From assembly GCF_016859285.1 (NCBI RefSeq), contig NC_053404.1, positions 15,329,105 through 15,393,104 on the forward strand: a stretch of DNA of 64,000 nt, read 5' to 3'. The notes beneath the pieces are model-generated. The model saw only the letters and a program-made list of their open reading frames with translations. It was not told the origin of the DNA and made no database searches. Below are positions 56,001-64,000 of the stretch, piece by piece. The first letter of the stretch is position 1, and each line of letters starts with the position of its first letter. A program made the translations under genes and the position numbers. Origin of the DNA: Xiphias gladius. Lineage: Eukaryota > Chordata > Actinopteri > Istiophoriformes > Xiphiidae.

Positions 56001-59000
56001 ACTCTGCAACTGACATAAACTTTTGTGCCAAATAAGACACATTTAGAGGGATCTCTGAAAGCACACACCATGCCGGTTCAACAATATTTTACTCACCAGC
56101 TTTATTGTTGAGATCTGGGGATTCAGTAACATGGCTAGACTCAAGTCCATTAGGTTTGACTTAACGCTGTTTAGACACTGTTTTGCAATGCAATGGGCAG
56201 ATTTTTCAGGGGTGTTTATGTAATTGGGTTACACTGTGGGGTTTGTTTACAACCTTTATGGGCTTATATTAAACTGATCACATGTCATCATCAGGATATT
56301 CATATATTGAACAGTACAATGGATCACAAGTCTGAAATGTTCACATTTCATCCTTTTCCAGGTGGGGGCCCATTTTCTAGAGACAGTGGTGCGAAAGTTT
56401 GACGAGCTTTACAAGAACCCGAGCGAGGGCAAAGAGTGCGACAACCTGGTGGCCATTGTTGCTCACCTCTACAACTTCCAAGTGGTGCATTCCCTCCTCA
56501 TCTTCGACATCCTGAAACTTTTAGTGGGAGCGTTTAAAGAGAAAGACATTGAATTAGTTCTGTTTGTGCTGAGAAATGTCGGCTTTGCCCTGAGGAAGGA
56601 CGACGCTTTGGCTTTGAAGGAGCTCATCTCTGAAGCCCAACGCAAGGCCAGTAATTTGGGGTCAAAGTTTCAGGATCACACCAGGGTAGGGAATTAGTAA
56701 CTCATGCAAACAGAATCACTTTATACTTAAATTATCTTTCATTTAGCTGACATTCTTAAATACCTAAAATCTATCATTGACTACAGTATTGTGCAATTTA
56801 TTTCTCAATTGTGTGTCAATTTTTAAGCTTATTTTACATCAAATCATGTGTAAACCTGTTCCCAGGTGCGTTTCATGTTGGAAACCATGCTGGCTTTGAA
56901 GAACAATGATATGCGGAAAATCCCAGGCTATGACCCTGAGCCTGTGGAGAGACTGAGGAAGTTGCAGAGGACTCTGGTGGGTGATTTTCACAGCATGACT
57001 ACATTTGGTTTGAAATATCCTTATTTCCCTACATTAGTGGAGATAGATTTCAATTTTAAATGTGTACATCACAGGGACTAATTTTATCATGCGTAATGAT
57101 ACTATTTTATAGTAGCTTCAACCTGTACCACCAGGTGGCTCCAGAGTACCACCTTTACAGACTCAGGGTCCAGAGTGTTGCTACTGCTTTCAGCCTGACC
57201 ATCAGTATGGCTGGGTTAACAGTTGTCAACTTCAGGATCGCAGGTGTCCTCCTTACATATCTTAAAACTGGTGTTTGCCTGTTAAGTGTACTTGTGACTG
57301 ATTGCTGGTGTATGTGTGTAACTCAGATCCACCGCAGTGCAGGAGGCAGTGACTTGAAACTGAGGGTCTCTCTGGACAATCTCCTGGCCGCAGAGCAAGT
57401 CGGCCGCTGGTGGATCGTCGGCTCCTCGTGGAGTGGAGCGCCCATGATCGGCGAACCAGGGAACACAACCACAAAACAGAGTACTGCTGAAGGACAGGTA
57501 GAGTACTGGAACTGCAGAAGATACCAGGATTGAAGCAGAGTGCAGTATTTGTAGTACATGCAATACTGTATTTAAATCATTTGAATTCGGATTTTCTTCA
57601 TTTCTAATCAGCAAAACTAGATTATTTCCTAATGTAAAATTGTTTTAGAAATTAAAGCTGTTTAAAATAAAACACTTAACATCAAATAATACATCATTAC
57701 TCACAACTGAATTACATTTGTCAGTGCAGTCAGTAGGCTACAGTATATCTCAGTTCTGTCACTTGCCAATACAGTTTTATCAGTATTAGGTCCCACTATC
57801 AACCTCAGTACTTTTTTTTTTTTTTTGCTGTCAACCAAAATGTGTCAGTAGCACTGAGCTACTTATTTCTTATTCAGATAGTTCCTGGTTTACGATAAGA
57901 TTTTGCCAGCTTTAGACTATTTTATTTGATTTATTATTTTCATTAAATTCTTGTGCTTTAGTTTATGTTTAGACACACTGAGAGGTGCATCTTGTCTTTT
58001 TGTTAAATGAAAGATTTCTAGACAAACATTTTTATATTTCTCAAAGTAAGGTATCCAAAAAAGTATTGTTTTAGAATCAGTAACAAAAACTCACACATTA
58101 TGGGGAATCTGTGTTGGCCTTAGCAACATTTCTTACCTAACTGTTGTCCCTGTTTTATCTTTCTCAGTTTAGTGCCAAAGTCTTAGAGCTGGCTAAGAAA
58201 CAGCGGATGAACACTGATGTAAGAAGAAATATCTTCTGTGTCCTAATGACCAGCGAAGATTACCTGGATGCATTTGAGAAACTGCTGAGGTTTTTTATAG
58301 CTCATGTCTATTGTCTCTGTTAAGTTGGCTGACCAAAATTAGGAAGAAAGAAATGAATTGTACAAATTTTACATTTCCAAGTCACCCAGCTAAAAGGTTG
58401 GTGTTTCAAAGCCTTTTGTTTGTTCTGTGTGAAGAATGGGACTGAAGGATAAGCAGGAGAGAGAGATTGTACATGTGCTGATGGACTGCTGTCTGCAGGA
58501 GAAAACCTTTAATGCCTTCTACGCTGTACTGGGAGAAAAATTCTGCACCCACGATCGACGCTTCCAGGTACTCCCGCTAAACCTTAACAAAAGAGAATAA
58601 AAAACTATAAGGACTCTCACTTACTTCACATAGAACCTTGCAAATAAACAGAACGTACTGTAAATCTCCTGTACTATATATACATCATTAAATAAACATG
58701 CCCCAGTTCCACAAAGTTTAATGGACTACCACCACAAACGATCAGATTAGTAAATACAATGAACAGTTTCCTTGGGCAATTGTTTGATAAGTAAAAACAT
58801 TATATTGTTACCTTCAAAGCAGTAAAGATTTATAACTATACATATCTTTATCTATATATACATATATTTTATCTATATATGGTGCATATGCTTATACATT
58901 CTTTTAGAAAAAATTCAATCATCTTTTTATGTTAGAGATACTTGTTATAATAATTTCACCTATAAATGTTGTTTCTTTAGTCATTAAATCTAATGAAAGG

Positions 59001-59257
59001 TAACATCAGTTATGAGCTTTTTTATGTGTTTCTCATAATTATTTTAAGTGAGGTGTTTTCATTATTTCTTACATAAATGTGAATGATCACTGTTCCTTCT
59101 AAAATCCTTGTACACTCTGTACATTGTCCATATTTTAATGCAGACTGAGGAGTTTGGGTGAAAGTGTTATCATACACAAGTTGTGGATTTGTGTTTTAAA
59201 GTTAGATAAGTTGTTATTGTACATTTTATCTTGAGAAACTCTGAAAGAGAGTGAATC

Positions 59258-59299
<42 letters not shown>

Positions 59300-60734
59300 T
59301 GAGTGAGTGAGTGAGTGAGTGAGTGAGTGAGTGAGTGAGTGAGTGAGTGAGTGACCACCCAGTCTCATAAACTGTGTGTGACCTGCCTGTGGCCTGCAGT
59401 TCACCTTTGCTGTGAGGGAGTCTTTCACACCTCTTACATTATTTGACTCAAACTGTGACTACAAACAATGGGGCGAGACCACACTTCCTTCTTTGTTGCC
59501 ATGTAGGCCACGGGCCTATATCAGAAACTCATGACCATTGTCCTCATCAAAGAGCTCAAACCACGGCTGGTGGGAGTGTTTGCTTTTCACATGTAAACTG
59601 AATCAGGATGAGAGGATTACCTGTGCAGGGAAGAAGGTTCCTGATATTTATAGTTTGTACTACTGTTCTCAAGAATTATCTGTGTGCTCAGTGTCATTCA
59701 GTGCAGTCATACAATCTTTCAATTTGATGTCCTGTATTCTCCTAGATGACTTTCCAGTTCAGCCTATGGGACAAGTTCAGGGAGCTGTCCAACCTTCCCT
59801 GCAGCACCTTTAACAATCTTGTCCAGCTGGTGACCTGCTTCCTTCAGAGAAAGTGCCTCTCACTCTCCATACTTAAAGTAAGAGACGTGCAGGCGGAAGC
59901 TTTCACTCTAGTACATACATATATTTGATGTTATAAAGTGAATTAAATTTTAAATCCCATTAATTAAAGTCACCTCTGTGTTTTTTCTATGTAGGTAATA
60001 GAGTTTGGGGAACTAGATAAGCCCACAGTGCGCTTCTTGCGTCAGGTGCTGACTAAACTACTAAAAGAAGCTGAGCCAGAGGACCTAGCCAGCATATTTG
60101 GAAGGTGAGCTACATTGTGCATTTACTTAATTCTTAGAGGTTTGGAGATTTAAACATGTAAACTAGTGGAAAATAACACGGAAAAAACAGAACAAAGAGT
60201 CCAATCTCCAGCCATGATAGCTGCTCTGTGAGGCAGTCATAGTGGCGCCAGAGGAGAACTCGGGGGATGACCGAAATTATTAGGATTCATCCCCTGGAGA
60301 CTTTGAATGTCTGTATAAAATTTTGTGGCAAATCATTCAGTAGTTGTTGACATATTTCAGTGAAAATGATAGAGACCAGAATTACCATCTTCAGAGCCAC
60401 ACTTCTAGCCACACTACTGGCTAAAAAGTCTACTTTAACTGTTCAGCAATGTTAACTTCTATTAGCCCACATCTTGTAAAATTACTCCTCTTTACTGCGT
60501 GGAACTATGTGAACGTCTGAAAATCAATGTCCCTCATTGTTTTTCCTGTCTTCCAGGATTTCAGGAATTCCCAAGCTAGGAATGCTGCGCGAGGGCTTGA
60601 AGCTTTTCATCAGCCACTTCCTACTGAAGAATGCCCAGTCACAGGGACCAGCTGCGCAAGCAGCGATGCTGTCGGAGCGCGCCCAGGTCGCCACCAAAGC
60701 CCTGGAGGCCAAAGAGGCTAAGCTCAAACTGTAA
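53028..60734 (+). CDS. nom1: Nucleolar MIF4G-domain protein 1
   Basis: NOM1 is a nucleolar protein that binds PP1 and the helicase eIF4A3 and acts in 40S ribosome biogenesis. Exons: 53028-53960, 54065-54177, 55601-55796, 56362-56685, 56866-56976, 57327-57497, 58168-58289, 58435-58567, 59746-59877, 59995-60104, 60557-60734; 2523 nt, 840 residues (human 860), phases consistent. Residues 1-110 are lysine-rich, 215-305 are a long acidic tract, and the conserved PQSFVADGLDYIL motif lies between. A K-T-V-S-F motif (310-314) fits the PP1 RVxF pattern. The MIF4G domain starts about 345 (MASISVQLEELYMSCSRKDM) and ends about 545. The MA3 domain follows at about 632-750 (RRNIFCVLMTSEDYLDAFEKLL). The C-terminal GLKLFISHFLLKNAQ is typical. 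An exon-like segment at 59507-59569 is left out of this model. Confidence 0.97.
55183..55455. repeat. 'CAACTAATGATTATTTT' percomorph repeat, long copy
   Basis: This is the longest copy in the window. It starts with 'ggggctacaactaaagatta' and contains 'cacaatttcccagaagccca', 'cagtccaaaactctcagata', 'cctcacatttgagagactgg' and 'caaatgtttggcaatatttg'. It lies in nom1 intron 2. Confidence 0.75.
59261..59354. repeat. Compound (GT)18 / (GAGT)n microsatellite
   Basis: A GT dinucleotide run (59261-59296) passes directly into about fourteen GAGT tetranucleotides (59297-59354) in nom1 intron 8. The tetranucleotide probably arose by point change and expansion from the GT run. Confidence 0.95.
59507..59569 (+). 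other. nom1: In-frame exon-like segment in nom1 intron 8
   Basis: The segment is 63 nt and phase 0. It lies between a good acceptor (pyrimidine-rich 'cttctttgttgccatgtag') and a weaker donor (CTG before gtggga). It would add 21 residues, beginning ATGLYQKLM and ending ELKPRL, between exons 8 and 9 inside the MA3 domain. Codon third positions are mostly G or C, like the neighbouring exons. Human NOM1, as I recall it, joins the flanking residues directly. It is either a lineage-specific cassette exon or a chance open stretch. Confidence 0.35.
60205..60420. repeat. Teleost dispersed repeat in nom1 intron 10
   Basis: Landmarks are 'ggcgccagaggagaactcgg', 'ggggatgaccgaaattatta', 'ttcatcccctggagactttg', 'aatgtctgtataaaattttg' and 'tcattcagtagttgttgaca'. 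I recognise these as the downstream half of a very common percomorph repeat (usual form: '...agtcaggggatcaccaaag', '...tcatcctgaggggaacatg', '...atagttgttgagatatttc'). It has no coding capacity. Confidence 0.7.
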
Positions 60735-61190
60735 AATGCACAACAGACGTACTTTCAAACAGAACTGTGCAACAGAAGGCTTGTTGGAGTGAAATACCTA
60801 GAGAAAGAAAAGACACCTACAGTCTAAAGAAGAAAAAAAAATAGGATTTTGATATTAAATCGATGTTTTTGCTTTAGTCCATGTACATAATTTTTTCAGT
60901 GAAGATTTTCAAGTATGGTGGATCAAACACACACCAATCTTAGCACTGTGTGTATTTTAATACGATGCGTATTTGTTACGTTTTAATATTGTGTATTAAA
61001 CTACAACAGATTGAGGTTATGATAATTTAGTTTAATGATAATTTGAAAGCAACACATTGGATGATTTATATATTTCAACTCCCAGATACTTTGTCCATGA
61101 TGGTGCTTGTATATTTGTTAATAAAAAGGGCGAATGTCAAAACCATTGTACCTTACCCGAAGCCTCAATAAATCACAGACGTTTTACCTA
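60735..61190 (+). other. nom1: nom1 3' UTR with polyadenylation signal
   Basis: After the TAA stop, the AT-rich trailer contains a Pumilio-type TGTACATA (60882-60889) and an AATAAA at 61167-61172, in 'agcctcaataaatcacag', that predicts cleavage near 61190. An earlier AATAAA occurs near 61120. There are no open frames of note. Confidence 0.7.
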
Positions 61191-63134
61191 AAGCTTTGAC
61201 TTATTTGTTGAGAGAAAGATTTTCATTTCTTTTACTTTTATGTTTTAATTTTTAATTTTTTTTTTCGTGAGACTGCCCTCATGATGGCAGTGTACAGCAA
61301 GAGCTAATATCACAAGGTTCAGACACCTGGAACCATTCTTCCGGGCTTCACTGAGTCTATTTACACTCTTACACAAAATAAAGCACATTATAATAAAGTG
61401 TTTTTCAGCCTTAAACAACTGATTAGTGAACATTTGTGTTTTCATCATTTTCTGTTGATATTTCCACTTGGCTGCTGCGAGTGTGACATAAACAAGAGCA
61501 GTGAAAATAGAGGGGCGGTGGTGTCCTTCATTCAGTGTTTACACGCCCTGATGAAATGACCCAGGGCCTTGAGTCTAGCCTTTTCTGTTTGCTTGCTGAC
61601 ACCAGTATCTGCCCGCGTGGCTAGCATAGCGGAGTCGTTCTGTTACATTTTATACTTGCTCCTATTAATTAGCTCCATTGGTGCGGCCTGTATCAATATA
61701 AGGCTGGAGCATGGTCTGAGGTCAGGAGTGGGCCATCAAGGTCAACCAGAGGAAATGTCCTCCACTAGTCCACAAGCTACACAGTAACCTCATGCTTCGG
61801 GGGAGTACAGAGGTGTTTTAATTACAGGTGTGATTCAGTGTTTTGATGACAAAGAGCAGATCCCTCCATCACCACATGGGCACACATGCACTGGTGGTGT
61901 TTTCAGTGAGAAATGAAGCAAACTGGGAAAAAACTTGAGAATTTGTCAGTTAAAAAGTGGAGATAGTGGGATCAATGGGCCAGTTGATATACTGGCCATT
62001 GTCTGCAGCTGTGAGCCAGAGACTTGCCATAAGCTTTACCTGGTGTACTCTGGTTGGGCTTGACCCTCAGCTAAACTTTGATTTAGTCTGCTAAAGCTAA
62101 AGCAAACAGCTGAAGATAACCAGCAGATCCCTCCGTAATCCTGTTACAAATGGCACATAATCATTCAACCCCTGCTATAGTTTAAGGCTGATGACTGCGG
62201 GAACAATGATAACAAGCAAGACCATTTTGTGGACTGTGTTTTCTGGAAATGAACTGATGTCTAGTGTAAGCACATACACAGGCGAGTTATTAAATTGTGC
62301 CAATATCTCAGTCACATTGGTAGACATTGCCCAATTTCATCATAAGATTATAAAATAAAAGACTAGGCTGAAAGATCATATTGGATATCAGTATAGCAGG
62401 TGATAACACACCCTAAATAAATAAATGTTTTGTGTAGTAGGAAAATGATGCTGATGGGATGTTTGGATTGCATTTAAAGAAGTCTCTTATTTTCTTATAA
62501 AAAATAAAGTTCACCCCTAAATTATGAGTTCAATTTATAGATGTTGTATCTAAATAATTTCTCATCTTTTCAGTTATAATCAAAGGAAGGACATTCTTAC
62601 ATCTTGTGTCCAAATCTTACCGATTCCCTAATAAAGATCATTCAAATACCCTTCAAAATAAAAAGTAACAATCCATGATCATATTTTGACAATAAAAGCG
62701 CAGGCCGTAAGTGTTTATAGTGACATTTCAATCGCTCTTTATAAATAAAGAATGATATTTGCAATTATTTTTGGAGTTGTAAATGCGCTTGAAATGATTT
62801 CATTCCACGTTGTCGCTTAACAAGACGTTGAAAAGGTTTATTAATACGAGCCTATTGCTAGTGTGGTGTGAAATCTTTCCTCCGTCCGCCTGCCCACTTG
62901 CTGTTTGCTCTCACTGCACGTTTGCACAGATCCGACAGCGCTATTAACAGTAATTCCCATGACCCCACCTGTCAGAGCAAGGAGAAAAACACAAGCCTCT
63001 GTCCGCCTCCAGACTGAAACTCCGCAAGTACATCATAGATCAAGGGACTAGACTTTTTTTTTAACTGAATAAAAATAAAATTCAAAAAACAAAAAAACAA
63101 AACTTAAGACTTGCGTCAAAACGCCAACTGAGTT
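61191..63134. other. nom1-mnx1 intergenic region with candidate conserved blocks
   Basis: There is no gene in this 1.9 kb. Two parts look like developmental regulatory DNA. At 61470-61800 there is a homeodomain core CTATTAATTAGCTCC and a nuclear-receptor-type TCAAGGTCA. At 62690-63020 there are CAATTATTTTTGG, TTTATTAATACG and an E-box in CCCCACCTGTCAG. The part between (61800-62690) is AT-rich with no recognised features. Both blocks lie on the 3' side of mnx1 and would be natural candidates for mnx1 or shh control. Conservation is not shown. Confidence 0.4.
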
Positions 63135-63748
63135 TTATATAAAAAAACATTTTATTACACATTCGCTGCACCAAGAGAGACGCTAAACAATAATTTAGCA
63201 TGCACTGTTATTACTATTTTATAAATACAGTATAGAAAAATAAACATAACATTTTTTTTCAGCGTGATGTGACACACTATGAAGGTATAACACCACAAAG
63301 AATAAAATAAGGCCAAAATAAGACAAATCGCAGCGGATTATTGACTGTGTGGGCTACAGGATATTATTGAAAGGCTTCTGCTTTAAAAAAAAAAAAAAAA
63401 AACTAACCATCGCAGCAAGGAAAGATTGCAAAGTCCTGTGCCAGTTTACAGCCTTTTGCATATAAACCATGCAGTGTCACAGCTGGCCTATAGCCTACTG
63501 CTGAATGGTGTTCCTACAGTGTGTGTGTATGTTATGAGACGTAAATATTCTGTTTTTATTGCTTGTTTAGTATGATATGCAGGTCATTTATTTTTGGACC
63601 TCAATTTTAATCTTTTCATAACAAAAAAAAAATGCTCATTTATACCATGTAGTTGATTAGAGGTTGGATTACATGCAGCTGCATTTTATAGCGAATATCC
63701 CCCACAGTCATTATAAATGGAGATCGCCCCTCATCTTCTTCTCCAGCC
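63135..63748 (-). other. mnx1: mnx1 3' UTR (predicted)
   Basis: Downstream of the mnx1 stop on the minus strand the sequence is AT-rich and non-coding. It runs to an AATAAA at 63151-63156 (TTTATT on the plus strand), predicting an end near 63135. It contains a homopolymer run (T on the mRNA strand) near 63385-63401. The end point is inferred from the signal alone. Confidence 0.55.
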
Positions 63749-64000
63749 TCAAGGCTGCGGACTTATGTCACTGGTGTGATTCCTCTCGTCGTCCGAGGAG
63801 CAGTCTGACGAGTTGTACAGGAAGTTATCGCCTTCATCCTCGTCACTGTCCCTGAAGTCTCTTATTCTGCCATTTTTTGAGTCTGTCTTGCTGTGATAAT
63901 CCGACTGTTCGAGTCCGTCAGATTTCTCCTGGCCGCTCTTGGTGCCTTTTTGCTTCTCGGCCTCCTGGGCGGCCTGCTCTTTGGCTTTCTTACTTCTCTT
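63749..64000 (-). CDS. mnx1: Motor neuron and pancreas homeobox 1, C-terminal part
   Basis: Homeodomain transcription factor for motor-neuron and pancreas development, acting in the nucleus. The window holds only the last 83 codons plus stop; the gene continues past the right edge and the homeodomain is outside. The first visible residues KRSKKAKEQAAQEAEKQKG are the basic stretch that directly follows the homeodomain in MNX1 and match the human protein as I recall it. The tail continues with an acidic RDFRDSDEDEGD segment and a serine/aspartate-rich SSDCSSDDE segment, as in MNX1, and ends in SPQP. Synteny with nom1 and lmbr1 favours mnx1 over its teleost paralogues. Confidence 0.95.
   Translation of the reverse strand, partial: KRSKKAKEQAAQEAEKQKGTKSGQEKSDGLEQSDYHSKTDSKNGRIRDFRDSDEDEGDNFLYNSSDCSSDDERNHTSDISPQP

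Noticed and set aside
59261-59354. Regular repeat units that could suggest a CRISPR-like array
   Set aside because: The units are head-to-tail GT and GAGT without spacers, in an intron of an animal gene: a microsatellite.

Overview
The window is animal nuclear DNA, almost certainly from a spiny-rayed (percomorph) teleost fish. It has multi-exon genes with GT/AG introns, an AT-rich background, long CA/TG microsatellites, and several interspersed repeats that I recognise as common in percomorph genomes. The species cannot be named from the sequence.

The gene order is the conserved vertebrate SHH-flanking block (human 7q36): rnf32 (+, CDS 10072-17748), lmbr1 (-, CDS 21218-52556), nom1 (+, CDS 53028-60734) and the last coding part of mnx1 (-, 63749-64000, running off the right edge). 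I rebuilt the three complete genes exon by exon. The splice phases close without frameshift, giving proteins of 350, 492 and 840 residues, close to the human lengths as I recall them. rnf32 and lmbr1 are tail to tail, lmbr1 and nom1 are head to head over a 471-bp promoter, and nom1 and mnx1 are tail to tail.

Region by region: 1-9700 is gene-free DNA that, by synteny, lies on the upstream side of shh (off the left edge), with candidate conserved non-coding blocks and two repeats. 9660-10076 is the rnf32 promoter and 5' end. 17749-21217 holds the facing 3' UTRs of rnf32 and lmbr1. 21218-52556 is lmbr1 with 16 introns; intron 5 (38134-44609) is where vertebrates keep the ZRS/MFCS1, the limb and fin enhancer of SHH, and 43330-44340 is my best candidate for it. 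52557-53027 is the shared lmbr1/nom1 promoter. 61190-63135 is intergenic DNA with conserved-looking blocks, and 63135-63748 is the mnx1 3' UTR.

The genes do not form one pathway: rnf32 is a double-RING IQ protein, lmbr1 a multipass membrane protein, nom1 a nucleolar MIF4G/MA3 ribosome-biogenesis factor, and mnx1 a motor-neuron/pancreas homeodomain factor. They probably stay linked because SHH enhancers lie inside rnf32 and lmbr1. The observations I rate highest are the ZRS candidate, a 30-bp perfect palindrome matching the T-box dimer site in lmbr1 intron 2, a long (TG)n tract directly before the lmbr1 exon 4 acceptor, an X-box promoter on rnf32, and an in-frame 63-nt exon-like segment inside nom1.
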